Assembly: GCA_002363035.1 (NCBI GenBank)
Contig: DEWA01000017.1
Span: forward strand, 1-25,584
DNA length: 25,584 nt
Origin: Verrucomicrobia bacterium UBA3222
GTDB taxonomy: Bacteria; Verrucomicrobiota; Verrucomicrobiia; Opitutales; UBA9783
Direction: 5' to 3'
Position numbers and translations under genes: made by a program. Shown piece by piece: positions 8,557-16,612 of the stretch. Positions within the stretch are counted from its first letter, which is position 1. Every line of letters starts with the position of its first letter. The notes under the pieces are model-generated. The model ran no database searches. It had not been told where the DNA came from and was given only the letters and a program-made list of their open reading frames with translations.

Positions 8557-9324
8557 GTGATGAACTCCTCCGTCTCACTCGAAACGATTGTTTCTTTTTT
8601 GGATGAAACCTTCCAAACGCACCAAATCGAGGATTTCACCAATGCCTGCAACGGATTGCAGTTAGCGAATGACGGCTCCGTAACATGCATTGTCGGTGCC
8701 GTGGACGCGAATGTGAACGTTATTAATGCGGCGATTGGGCAAAAAGCGGATTTGCTTTGCGTTCATCACGGTTTAACTTGGCGCGGGTTGCAACCGCTGA
8801 CGGGGGCGTTGTATGACTTGTATAAACGTGCGATGGAGGCGAACCTGGCAATTTACAGCCTGCATCTGCCGCTCGACGAGCACCCGATGTACGGACATAA
8901 CGTGTTGATTGCCAAAGCGCTCGGTGTATCGACGGAAAAACCTTTCATATCTTACAAAGATCGACTTTACGGTTGTGTTTGCAAAGGCATGCCGCTTGAT
9001 GAACTTAGCCGACGATTGAAAGCCTCGTTCCCGCGTTCGTATCGTGCGTTTTGTTACGGCTCCGAACAACCCAAATGCATCGCGATTATGAGCGGCAGCG
9101 GCGGTCAGGAGTGTCTGAACGAAATGGTCGCATCCGACATCGATACGCTCGTTACGGGCGAAATCCATTATTCGGCAATTTCCTTCGCACAACTGTATCA
9201 GTTAAATTTGTTCGCCTGCGGACATTACGCCACCGAGTGCTTCGGCATCAAGGCATTGTTGCGGTTATTACACGAAAAAACACAACTGCCGTGCGAATTT
9301 ATTGAGGATTTTTGCGAATTATAA
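8557..9324 (+). CDS. NIF3/DUF34 family metal-binding protein
   Basis: A protein of about 254 aa of the NIF3 (GTP cyclohydrolase I type 2, DUF34) family. The family is nearly universal and binds two metal ions, but its physiological role is unsettled; a part in metal insertion or NAD/GTP-derived metabolite repair has been proposed. Visible metal ligands are CVHHGLTW, then HLPLDEHP, and near the C-terminus CGHYATE, the usual order of H-H...D-x-H...H-x3-E. TGEIHYSAI is also typical. The frame opens with GTG-ATG (8557, 8560); the ATG at 8560 is as likely as the GTG, and neither has a Shine-Dalgarno sequence. It lies between glmS and kdsB on the same strand with a gap of about 280 bases to kdsB, so it is probably not co-transcribed with it. 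Confidence 0.93.
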   Translation: MMNSSVSLETIVSFLDETFQTHQIEDFTNACNGLQLANDGSVTCIVGAVDANVNVINAAIGQKADLLCVHHGLTWRGLQPLTGALYDLYKRAMEANLAIYSLHLPLDEHPMYGHNVLIAKALGVSTEKPFISYKDRLYGCVCKGMPLDELSRRLKASFPRSYRAFCYGSEQPKCIAIMSGSGGQECLNEMVASDIDTLVTGEIHYSAISFAQLYQLNLFACGHYATECFGIKALLRLLHEKTQLPCEFIEDFCEL

Positions 9325-9500
9325 GCGTCAAAGTGCTCCGATTTTTGAGAAAGGATATTTTATTTTTCTCGATAGCAACCTGTCAAGGACTTTGTTGGTC
9401 ATAAGCGCAGAAACGGTTTATTTAGTTGTTTTAATATAAGCACGCGGTTACATGGGTACGCGGTTTTGTTTATTCGTTGCGTTTCCGCCTTGTTTCAAGG

Positions 9501-9514
9501 ATGTAAATTTACAT
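9501..9514. promoter_or_regulatory. Perfect 14-base palindrome upstream of kdsB
   Basis: ATGTAAATTTACAT is its own reverse complement and lies about 95 bases before the kdsB start in a gap of about 280 bases without genes. It has the form of a dimeric-repressor operator. No second copy was noticed in the window. The same gap (9325-9607) also has a weak GAGAAA...TTTCTC hairpin after the NIF3-like gene (about 9346-9370) that could terminate it. Confidence 0.3.
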
Positions 9515-9607
9515 ATTTCTAACCATTGCAAACCGTACGCACGCGGTGTTGAACGAGAAAAGCGGTTTTACGTTGCGTTCGGTCTGTTTTCGGAGAGAAA
9601 ATAAGAC

Positions 9608-10363
9608 GTGAGCGAAAGTGTGAGTATTGCCATTCCGGCGCGCATGGCATCGTCGCGTTTGCCGGGGAAAATGCTCGCCCTATTGGGCGGGAAGCCGGTA
9701 CTTCAGCATGTCATCGAGCGTGTCAAGCAGGTGCGCTGTTGCAAAGAGGTCTATGTGGTCACGGACAGCGAAGAAATTGTTCGTTTGGCGCAAACGCTCG
9801 ATGTGCACGGATTGATGACGTCGCCGAATTGTATTTGCGGAACGGAACGCATTGCATCGGTTTTGGAACACATCAACGGCGATATTATTTTTAACGTCCA
9901 GGGCGATGAGCCGTTCATCGAACCAAAACTTTTGGAGGATATGGCGGAGGCAATGCATTTGTCAAACGGAGATGTTTTGATGCCGTCGTATCGATTAAAG
10001 ACAACGGCGGAACTGTTCAATCCGTCCGTTACGAAGGTTGTTTGCGACAAAGACGGATGCGGTTTGTATTTTTCCAGAAGTCCCATTCCCTATGTGAGAG
10101 ATTGCGAACAAGCTCAATGGACGGAGAAGTATGCATTTTGGGGCGTTTTTGGCGTTTATGTTTTCCGACGGGAAGCCCTGAAAGCGTATCGAAACTTTCC
10201 CGTAAGTCCCTTGGAAAAAGCGGAATCCCTGGAACAACTGCGCTGGCTCTCCAACGGCTACCGCATTGCAACGTTCCCCGTCGATACGCACCCGCTGTGC
10301 TCCATCGATACGGCGGAAGATTTAAAGCGTGCGGAAGAATTTATAAGGCACCAAGTCCGTTAA
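9608..10363 (+). CDS. kdsB: 3-deoxy-manno-octulosonate cytidylyltransferase (CMP-KDO synthetase)
   Basis: Activates KDO with CTP to CMP-KDO for the inner core of lipopolysaccharide, which marks the organism as having a Gram-negative outer membrane. The 251-aa protein has the family signature IPARMASSRLPGKMLALLGG near the N-terminus (nucleotide-binding loop), NVQGDEPFI (metal-binding Asp), RSPIPY, and the C-terminal SIDTAEDLKRAE. Length is standard. The start is GTG at 9608, chosen because GGAGAG lies 10 bases upstream and the next residues lead directly into the signature. It ends only 11 bases from the stop of the convergent deformylase gene, with no obvious terminator between them. Confidence 0.97.
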   Translation: MSESVSIAIPARMASSRLPGKMLALLGGKPVLQHVIERVKQVRCCKEVYVVTDSEEIVRLAQTLDVHGLMTSPNCICGTERIASVLEHINGDIIFNVQGDEPFIEPKLLEDMAEAMHLSNGDVLMPSYRLKTTAELFNPSVTKVVCDKDGCGLYFSRSPIPYVRDCEQAQWTEKYAFWGVFGVYVFRREALKAYRNFPVSPLEKAESLEQLRWLSNGYRIATFPVDTHPLCSIDTAEDLKRAEEFIRHQVR

Positions 10364-10374
10364 GGTTCGGAAAC

Positions 10375-11502
10375 CTACTCTGTTTCGGATTTTGCTTCGA
10401 CAGCGTTGTTTGCTGTTTCCGATTGGGGTAACAGTGTATCGTAATCGAGGATATGGTCTTTGCCACCGATTTCTTTAATGATCGCTAGCGCCTTGCCCTT
10501 ATTATCCTCCCCTGATATCCAAAACGTATTCTCCAGCATATGCTTTATTTTTTTCTTACGTTCCTCATCTTCTTTCGACGGCTCCGGCGTTGTCCCCTCT
10601 TTACCTCCTTTAAGACCAAAGCGTTCTTTCAACATTTCTTCGAATTGCGGTATGTTATCTTTAGTCAATTTTTCATCTTTAAGTTCCTGCATCCTTTTAT
10701 ATAGTTCCGATTTGTTTTTCCAAATCGGATCTGAACCTCGTACCAACAACGGCTGTTCGTCAAGTCTATCGACGTACAGAATGCCGTTCAAGTGATCAAC
10801 TTCGTGTTGTACAACTTTTGCCAAAAAACCGTTACACTTTAATGTGTGCTTTTTCTCGTCTACGTCTTGATAGGCTACCGAAATTTCGAGGTTTCGCAAT
10901 ACATTTGCCATGATCCCCGGCAATGATAAACAGCCTTCTTCGCTGACATCTTTCCCGTCTGAAGGGAATGAAACCGTCGGATTGACGAGAACCAACGGAA
11001 AGATATCAAAAACATTCTTCAAAACGACCTCGGAGCTATTAAACTTCCCTTCCCTATCCTTAACGTTGTCCTCAATTTTCTCATTGTACAGAACCGTCTC
11101 GGTTGCATAGAACGGAGCTGTCTTTTTTTCAAACTCAATTCGTTTCTGTTCCATCCCGGGCTTTCTGAGAGCAGCCAAACGCGGGTCATCGATGACAACA
11201 ATCCGACAAGGCAAGCCGACTTGAGGCGCCGCAAGACCAACACCGTTACCCGTAACGTTTAAGATTTCAAACAGACCATTGACGACCCTTTTTAATCCAT
11301 CGCCAAACTCCGTAATCAGCTTTGCTTCTTCCTTAAGTACTTTATGCCCAAGAATGCAAATCTCATGTTTTGCGAACAATGCCGTTGAACTATTTAAAAC
11401 CGCCATACCCGCCATTGCTAAGGTTGAAAAAACACATGAACTGCGAATGTGCATATCATATGCGAACAGATCGTAAAGACAAACGTCAAGAAGTAAATTC
11501 AC
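10375..11502 (-). CDS. def: Peptide deformylase with export-like N-terminus and long C-terminal extension
   Basis: Removes the formyl group from N-formylmethionine of new proteins. All three metalloprotease motifs are present: GVGLAAPQVG (87-96), EGCLSLPG (189-196, metal Cys) and QHEVDHLNG (232-240, metal His pair and catalytic Glu), so it should be active. It is odd in size: 375 aa against roughly 165-200 for ordinary deformylases. The extra parts are an N-terminal segment, an insertion of about 60 residues between motifs I and II (about 110-165), and about 120 charged residues after the core. Starting from the internal ATG at 11454, the protein begins MHIRSSCVFSTLAMAGMAVL, a textbook signal peptide ending near ALFA. 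The GTG at 11502 is the alternative start. Neither has a Shine-Dalgarno sequence. An exported deformylase would be unusual. Confidence 0.9.
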   Translation of the reverse strand: MNLLLDVCLYDLFAYDMHIRSSCVFSTLAMAGMAVLNSSTALFAKHEICILGHKVLKEEAKLITEFGDGLKRVVNGLFEILNVTGNGVGLAAPQVGLPCRIVVIDDPRLAALRKPGMEQKRIEFEKKTAPFYATETVLYNEKIEDNVKDREGKFNSSEVVLKNVFDIFPLVLVNPTVSFPSDGKDVSEEGCLSLPGIMANVLRNLEISVAYQDVDEKKHTLKCNGFLAKVVQHEVDHLNGILYVDRLDEQPLLVRGSDPIWKNKSELYKRMQELKDEKLTKDNIPQFEEMLKERFGLKGGKEGTTPEPSKEDEERKKKIKHMLENTFWISGEDNKGKALAIIKEIGGKDHILDYDTLLPQSETANNAVEAKSETE

Positions 11503-11535
11503 ATGCGGATAAAATTTTCACTTTGACGGAAAATT

Positions 11536-11563
11536 TTTATATATGCGCGGAAGACGATGTCAA
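11536..11563 (-). promoter_or_regulatory. Strong sigma70-type promoter for the deformylase gene
   Basis: On the minus strand a perfect TTGACA (11563-11558), a 16-base spacer and TATAAA (11541-11536). The predicted transcript starts near 11529, 26 bases before the GTG at 11502 and about 75 before the ATG at 11454. Confidence 0.6.
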
Positions 11564-11958
11564 CCGCCAACCGACAAACCAAACCGAAAAAAACTTCAGG
11601 AAAAAACACCACACGCATCTGTCGAATACGCAACAGAATACCCCTTATAAACAACAACGCAGCCAGGCACTCCGCGGCACCGACGCACAAGAGTACCGTT
11701 GCTGTCTTCCGACCCTGGCGGGGTTCATCCGTTCGCCCTGCACGGAACCCGACTGCAAGCTCATGCTGTGTTTAAGAACGCAGGCTGTCAAACGGAAACG
11801 CCCGTCGGAAGTCGCGGAATTGTCCCGGAAACCGTACTTTCTCTCGGATTCGGTGCGGAAAAACAAACCCGACGATTTGCCGTTTATGTCGACGTATTTC
11901 GCGTGTCTCGATAAAAAAGTCTTGCCTTCTGGCAAAAAAATTCCATGGGAGAATTATT
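11564..11958 (+). other. Region between the deformylase promoter and the DGDD gene array, no confident gene
   Basis: All three plus frames have open stretches here: 11557-11775 (72 aa, Lys/Arg-rich), 11699-11914 (71 aa) and a frame running through to 12026 that overlaps the next gene. None has a ribosome site, recognisable motif or homologue I know, so I call none of them. A small hairpin TTGCC-TTCT-GGCAA (11922-11935) flanked by A runs sits just before the ribosome site of the next gene. Confidence 0.4.
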
Positions 11959-13041
11959 ATGAATATGAAAAAATCACTGAAATATCTCGTTGCGGCTGCC
12001 GTTGCGGGCAGCGCCTGTACGGCTGACGTTTTCGGAGGGAAGATTAGCGTCAATCTGTTTTCCTTTTGCCATGGAGATAATTGGCGGAAGCTCGCGAACT
12101 TATGGGGTCAATCTCCGAAGGAAGTCTACGAACAGTGTCTGAGAGAGGGATTAAGAGAGAAATTGAATAATACGCATTTGTATATTCTGATTTCTTCTTA
12201 CAAACAGGCGGAAATATACGGCAAAGAGATTGTTAACAGCATGGAAGCCAACGCGAAAAACCTGGCGGATCTCGGTGTTACTTCTCACATTATCGTTCGT
12301 TGCGACGGAGAAAAAACGGAGAACGGGGAAGATGTTATTTCGGGCGATCTTCGGACGTATGCCAAACTTTTGAACGCAAAGGAGATTGCCTTTAATGTGC
12401 ACGAATCCAAAAGTGTCAAACCGTCGGATTTTACCTACGAACATCACAAGCCCAATGAAGCGCATTGGGAGTTGGTTGCCAACGAGCAAAATCTCGGTTG
12501 CAGCGGAACGCGTCACGAGAGTATCGATGCGATTGAGAAGGAAGTTAATCAACTGAGCGAACAGGGAAAGCATGTGTACATCGGAATTTTTGACGGCGAC
12601 GATTGGGTGCATGAAGACTTTTACCCGGTGTTGTTGCTCAATGCGCTTTATACAAATGCGCCCGTTTCCAACTATAACGGGCGAATGGGTGCTCACGGAC
12701 TCGAATACGAAAACTTGCGGGAGGGTCGTCTGTTGGGTACCGATGAGCAGTGCACTTGGACGTTATACACGGATATGAAGAGCGATGACGTTGAAGAAAC
12801 CCTGAGTAAGCAATACGCGAATTCGGGTTACGGTGGCGAGTGTTGTACGACAAAGATTTTCAGAGCGGATTATTTCTACAAAAGATTGAATTCGTTATTG
12901 GAGAAAGAGCTGAAGAGGAAGTCGGATGCACAACGAAATTGGATCGACTTAAGGGATCTGACATTGCTGGACGGATTTTGCGACGGTGCCTGTACATGTA
13001 CAACAGAGAAGAACTTGTTCCATTATACGCAACATAAATAA
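11959..13041 (+). CDS. Exported DGDD-family protein 1 (GT-A glycosyltransferase-like)
   Basis: First of four tandem paralogues; no established name. The 360-aa protein starts with a signal sequence (MNMKKSLKYLVAAAVAGSAC, then TADVFGG). THLYILISSYKQ (72-83) resembles the first strand of GT-A folds, CDGE (115-118) the nucleotide-side acidic motif, NLGCSGTRHESID (178-190) the N-x-G...ARN-x-G motif of GT2 enzymes, and FDGDDW (211-216) their metal-binding DXD. Family-specific motifs follow: VSNYNGRMGAHGLE, CCTTKIF (295-301) and CTCTT (345-349). A secreted sugar-transferring role is inference. The ATG at 11959 has a good ribosome site, GGGAG, 7 bases upstream. Conserved cysteines fit an exported, disulphide-bonded protein. 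Confidence 0.85.
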   Translation: MNMKKSLKYLVAAAVAGSACTADVFGGKISVNLFSFCHGDNWRKLANLWGQSPKEVYEQCLREGLREKLNNTHLYILISSYKQAEIYGKEIVNSMEANAKNLADLGVTSHIIVRCDGEKTENGEDVISGDLRTYAKLLNAKEIAFNVHESKSVKPSDFTYEHHKPNEAHWELVANEQNLGCSGTRHESIDAIEKEVNQLSEQGKHVYIGIFDGDDWVHEDFYPVLLLNALYTNAPVSNYNGRMGAHGLEYENLREGRLLGTDEQCTWTLYTDMKSDDVEETLSKQYANSGYGGECCTTKIFRADYFYKRLNSLLEKELKRKSDAQRNWIDLRDLTLLDGFCDGACTCTTEKNLFHYTQHK

Positions 13042-13049
13042 AAATCGTG

Positions 13050-13079
13050 TAGACTTTTGCAAACAAATTTCCTTATATA
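13050..13079 (+). promoter_or_regulatory. Promoter candidate for DGDD gene 2
   Basis: TAGACT (13050-13055), 18 bases and TATATA (13074-13079), then 7 bases to the ATG at 13087. This predicts a leaderless mRNA; no Shine-Dalgarno sequence is present before that ATG. Confidence 0.4.
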
Positions 13080-13086
13080 CAGAATT

Positions 13087-14274
13087 ATGAATAAAGTCAT
13101 CCGAAATCTGTTTCTGTTGTTTGCTTCTGGGATCTCTATGGCATTTTTGCCGAATGCAATTGGAGAACCATTACTTGCAAATTATTTGTTATCGCAGGAG
13201 TGTGTCCGCCAAGAGTTGAAGAAAACGCATTTGTTCATCCTGATCTCATCCTACCAGCAGGGGCATCTTGCGAACTCCATTGTTAAATGCATGGAAGCGA
13301 ATGCACAACGTCTAAGGCAGTTTGATGCGGAAATGACAATCGCGGTGCGTTGCGACGGAGAAACGGAAGATAATGGCAAAGCGGTTCTTTCGGAAGATAT
13401 TCGGGCTTATGCCGAAGCGTTAAAAGAAGCGAAAATTGCCTTTAGGGTGCTGGAATCGGAACGCGTCAAGGTGTCGGACTTTGAGCATCAGTATCATAAA
13501 CCTGATAAAGCGCATTGGGAGTTGGCTGCAAACGAAAAAAATCTCGGCTGCAGCGGAACTCGGCACGCAGGTATTGATGCAATTGAAAAAGAAGTGGAGG
13601 AGTTGTTAAAAAAGGGCGAACGGGTATATATCGGCATTTTCGACGGCGATGATTTTATTCATCCGGACTTCTACCTGCTGTTGACGGCAAATGCGATTTA
13701 TACTGGTGCAACCGTTTCAAATTACAACGGTGAAATCGGAGCGCACGGACTAGAACAGTGGTCGTTGTTGAGGCCGTATGACAAGCCGTTCTTCGGTTCG
13801 ACTGCCGAAGAAGAGTACTACCAGTTGTATAGAGGTAAAAATGAGTTCGGACTAAATGAGTTCTGTGATAGCCGGGCAAAAGAGTTGGGCGAAGCGAGAA
13901 AAGCGGAGTTAGGTACATTGGTATTGTCCGGTGCTTGCTGTACCACTAAGATCTTTGAAGCAGGATATCTTTACGACAAGCTGGCTGCTTTAGCCAAACA
14001 AAAACCGAACAACAATCGTCATGCGATTGATCTCTTTACTTTGGTGCCTCTGGAAAGTTTCAACGATAAGGCGTGTACGTGTACAACCGATAAGAGTTTG
14101 TTTTTCTATAATGAAAAAGGGAGAGTGCGCTCTTTGATGGAGTTAAGGTGCTACTTGATGGAGTTAAGGTACTACTCGATGAGTCTAGACTTATCGGAAG
14201 ACGACACGGAAGAAGAAGCATTTAAAGAGGATCCAAAAGATCCGGATTATCGGAGCTATTTCAAGATTTTATAA
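13087..14274 (+). CDS. Exported DGDD-family protein 2 (GT-A glycosyltransferase-like)
   Basis: Second paralogue, 395 aa from the ATG at 13087. The frame is open a little further up, but a TTG start there would spoil the signal sequence MNKVIRNLFLLFASGISMAF. Motifs match gene 1: THLFILISSYQQ (47-58), CDGE, NLGCSGTRHAGIDAIEKEV, FDGDDFIHPDFY (185-196), VSNYNGEIGAHGLE, ACCTTKIFEAGYLY and CTCTT. Compared with genes 1 and 4 it has an insertion between the GAHGLE and CCTT motifs and an acidic C-terminal tail ending PDYRSYFKIL, which is shared in part with gene 3. Two copies of a 21-base repeat lie in the tail. It starts 45 bases after gene 1 and has its own promoter-like hexamers. Confidence 0.85.
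   Translation: MNKVIRNLFLLFASGISMAFLPNAIGEPLLANYLLSQECVRQELKKTHLFILISSYQQGHLANSIVKCMEANAQRLRQFDAEMTIAVRCDGETEDNGKAVLSEDIRAYAEALKEAKIAFRVLESERVKVSDFEHQYHKPDKAHWELAANEKNLGCSGTRHAGIDAIEKEVEELLKKGERVYIGIFDGDDFIHPDFYLLLTANAIYTGATVSNYNGEIGAHGLEQWSLLRPYDKPFFGSTAEEEYYQLYRGKNEFGLNEFCDSRAKELGEARKAELGTLVLSGACCTTKIFEAGYLYDKLAALAKQKPNNNRHAIDLFTLVPLESFNDKACTCTTDKSLFFYNEKGRVRSLMELRCYLMELRYYSMSLDLSEDDTEEEAFKEDPKDPDYRSYFKIL
14134..14175 (+). repeat. Two tandem 21-base repeats in DGDD gene 2
   Basis: TTGATGGAGTTAAGGTGCTA plus C is repeated at once with a single change (G to A), followed by a partial third copy. It encodes LMELRCY-LMELRYY in the C-terminal tail, absent from the other paralogues, so it is a recent in-frame duplication. 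Confidence 0.9.
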
Positions 14275-14308
14275 TGGTTGAAAGAAATACCGGGAATACA
14301 AAAGCTTT

Positions 14309-15550
14309 ATGAAAAATATGAAAAATCTCACAAAATATATGCATCGTTCGATTCTCGTAACTTCTTTGCTTTTATGGCTAAATCCGTTGAACAGTTGCCA
14401 AAGAGCTTTTTGCGATTCATTGGAATTGTCTGCTGATGAATTGATTAACCGTGAGGGTGTTATTGAAGAGTTAGGTAAAACGCATTTGTTTATTTTAATA
14501 TCGTCTCATAGAAAACGGATTTATGTTCCGTACGTTATCGAATGCATGGAAGCGAACGTGAAGCGTTTGGAACAATTCGGCGTAAAGGTTAAAATCATGG
14601 TTCACTGTGATGCATACGCAGAAGAGAATGGAACTCTGCAACATGACTTAGACACATACATTTCGTGTTTGAATACCAAGAAAGTTGCTTTTAAAGTACC
14701 CGAAAATGCGTGTAAGTCCCCATCGGTTTTTGAAAGTTACTGTTGCAAAGAAGCAGATGCGCGTTGGGAATTGTGCGCAAATGAAAAAAATCTCGGTTGT
14801 AGCGGGACACGGCACGCGGCTATTGACGCGATCGAAAAAGAAGTTAAGGAGCTAAAGGAGAATGGGAAGCACGTGTATATCTCAATTTTCGACGGCGATG
14901 ATTTTATCCATCCGGACTTCTACCTTCTGTTGATGGCGAATGCATTTGTGGTGGATAATGATGGGGCAACCGTTTCGAGTTATAACGGAGATATGGGAGC
15001 ACACGGACTCAACGAACCTTCTGTTTTTAAACCATTTAATGAGCCGTTTTTTGGTTCATCTGGCGGTGGTTCGATGTTGATATCGTATTGGAAAGGAACG
15101 AATGAGAAAGATCGTCAATGGGTAGAATGTAGTCGCAAGACCGTAGTTAGATCGGAGAAGTATATGTACTCAGGAACCAATGGAAGTTGTTGCACAAACA
15201 GAATTTTTGAAGGAGGTTATCTCTATGAACGATTAAAACGTGCAGCAGGGACGGAAATGGTAAAACAACCACTTGGTAAGTCAAAAACACTCTTTAAGAT
15301 TAAACGCGTGCAAAAGCCACGCAGTACGGTCTGCCTGAAAGAATTGAGTGCTTTAGATCCGTTTAACTCGGATGCCGTTACCTGTACAACAAAGCAAAGT
15401 TTGTTTTTTTACAATAACAAGGATAATATTGAGGGGCTGGGATATGGCAAATCGGTTTTACGCCAATTGCGATGGGGTGAGAGTGATAAAGAGACGGAAG
15501 ACGAAGTACCGGATTATAAAACTTACTTCAAAGTAGGCAGCGCCGAATAG
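14309..15550 (+). CDS. Exported DGDD-family protein 3 (GT-A glycosyltransferase-like)
   Basis: Third paralogue, 413 aa. The N-terminus (MKNMKNLTKYMHRSILVTSLLLWLNP...) is a signal sequence; LNSC could act as a lipobox. Core motifs: THLFILISSHRK (58-69), NLGCSGTRHAAIDAIEKEV, FDGDDFIHPDFYLLLMANA (from 194), VSSYNGDMGAHGL, SCCTNRIFEGGYLYERL and VTCTTKQSLFFYN. It is the most divergent copy: CDGE is replaced by CDAYAEENG, and CCTTK by CCTNR. A basic insertion (near residues 310-345) precedes the last Cys motif, and the tail ends DEVPDYKTYFKV, like that of gene 2. The start is 34 bases after gene 2 and has no clear Shine-Dalgarno sequence; in-frame ATGs at 14318 and 14339 are alternatives. Confidence 0.85.
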   Translation: MKNMKNLTKYMHRSILVTSLLLWLNPLNSCQRAFCDSLELSADELINREGVIEELGKTHLFILISSHRKRIYVPYVIECMEANVKRLEQFGVKVKIMVHCDAYAEENGTLQHDLDTYISCLNTKKVAFKVPENACKSPSVFESYCCKEADARWELCANEKNLGCSGTRHAAIDAIEKEVKELKENGKHVYISIFDGDDFIHPDFYLLLMANAFVVDNDGATVSSYNGDMGAHGLNEPSVFKPFNEPFFGSSGGGSMLISYWKGTNEKDRQWVECSRKTVVRSEKYMYSGTNGSCCTNRIFEGGYLYERLKRAAGTEMVKQPLGKSKTLFKIKRVQKPRSTVCLKELSALDPFNSDAVTCTTKQSLFFYNNKDNIEGLGYGKSVLRQLRWGESDKETEDEVPDYKTYFKVGSAE

Positions 15551-15556
15551 TTCCTA

Positions 15557-15600
15557 CCTGTACGACAATGGGAAACTTATTCCATTATACGAAACATTAA
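15557..15600 (+). pseudogene. Fossil 3' end of another DGDD-family copy
   Basis: Between genes 3 and 4 the bases CCTGTAC...GGGAAACTTATTCCATTATACG-AAACATTAA closely match the last codons of gene 1 (CCTGTACATGTACAACAGAGAAG-AACTTGTTCCATTATACG-CAACATAAA at about 12990-13040). No upstream coding part remains. This looks like the scar of a deleted or recombined paralogue. Confidence 0.6.
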
Positions 15601-15613
15601 TAGGAACGGTGTC

Positions 15614-16612
15614 ATGGTGAGCAGTAAAATTATGAAATATGTCGGTGCAATGGTTTTATCGGCGGTGTGTTTCATTAACAATGCTTCCTGTACGAAAGAG
15701 CATTGGTCGCTTTGGTCTATGGTGTCTTCATGCGAGAAAGAACTTAAAGGAACGCATTTATATATCCTGATTTCCTCGTACAAACAAGCCGCGGAGTATG
15801 GTGAAAAAATCGTAACGAGTTTAGAAATCAATGCGCAGTGCCTGATGAACAGTGATGTAATACCGCATATCATCGTTCGTTGCGACGGCGAAAAGGAGAA
15901 CGGGCAGGATGTTATTTCGGGCGATCTTCGGACGTATGCCGAAATTCTAAACGAAAAAAAGGTTGCTTTTAAGGTACATAAATCCAAAGGCGTTGAACCG
16001 TCGGATTTCGCTTACGAACACTATAATCCCGAAACGGCGCATTGGGAGTTGGTTGCCAACGAACAACGTTTCGGTTGCAGCGGAACGCGACACGCCGGTA
16101 TTGATATGATCGAACAGGAGGTTAAGCAATTGCAGCAACAGGAAAAGCGTGTATATATCGGAATTTTTGATGGAGACGATTGGGTATGTGACACATATTT
16201 TTTGCTCCTGTTAAGTAATGCGCTTTATACGAAGGCACCCGTTTCAAACTACAACGGACGAAAGGGAGCGCACGGATTGGAGTATTATGAGTTGGCGGAA
16301 ACGTGGGGGACGGATGATGGGATCGATACTTCTTATTTTTTATACACTAACGTCGCAAGAGATTATGTTTCAGAAACTCTGAGCAAAGAGCAAAACGGCT
16401 CCGGTATTTGTTGTACGACCAAAATTTTCGAAGCGGGTTATTTCTATAAAAAATTGGACGAATTGTTTGAAAAAGAAAAATCTAAAAATCCAAAAGCCAC
16501 ACGACATTATATTGATTTATTGACTTTGACACCGTTGGACGGATTTTGCGAAGGTGCTTGCACTTGTACAACGAAAGAGAACTTATTTCATTATACAAGA
16601 CATGGATTTTAA
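15614..16612 (+). CDS. Exported DGDD-family protein 4 (GT-A glycosyltransferase-like)
   Basis: Fourth paralogue, 332 aa, closest to gene 1 (both lack the acidic tail and share FDGDDW, SYKQAAEYG and the FHYT ending). The signal sequence is MVSSKIMKYVGAMVLSAVCF. Motifs: THLYILISSYKQ (47-58), CDGE, RFGCSGTRHAGID, FDGDDWVCDTYFLLL (185-199), VSNYNGRKGAHGLE, ICCTTKIFEAGYFYKKL and CTCTTKENLFHYT. The ATG at 15614 has AGGAA 7 bases upstream; ATG 15632 (MKYVGAM) is an alternative that keeps the signal sequence. It may share a transcript with the genes before it, as no strong terminator is seen between them. Confidence 0.85.
   Translation: MVSSKIMKYVGAMVLSAVCFINNASCTKEHWSLWSMVSSCEKELKGTHLYILISSYKQAAEYGEKIVTSLEINAQCLMNSDVIPHIIVRCDGEKENGQDVISGDLRTYAEILNEKKVAFKVHKSKGVEPSDFAYEHYNPETAHWELVANEQRFGCSGTRHAGIDMIEQEVKQLQQQEKRVYIGIFDGDDWVCDTYFLLLLSNALYTKAPVSNYNGRKGAHGLEYYELAETWGTDDGIDTSYFLYTNVARDYVSETLSKEQNGSGICCTTKIFEAGYFYKKLDELFEKEKSKNPKATRHYIDLLTLTPLDGFCEGACTCTTKENLFHYTRHGF

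Noticed and set aside
11370..12026. Plus-strand 218-aa frame between the deformylase gene and the DGDD array
   Set aside because: It begins antisense to the deformylase N-terminus and ends inside DGDD gene 1; composition changes along its length and no motif is visible, though the part from about 11750 has natural codons.
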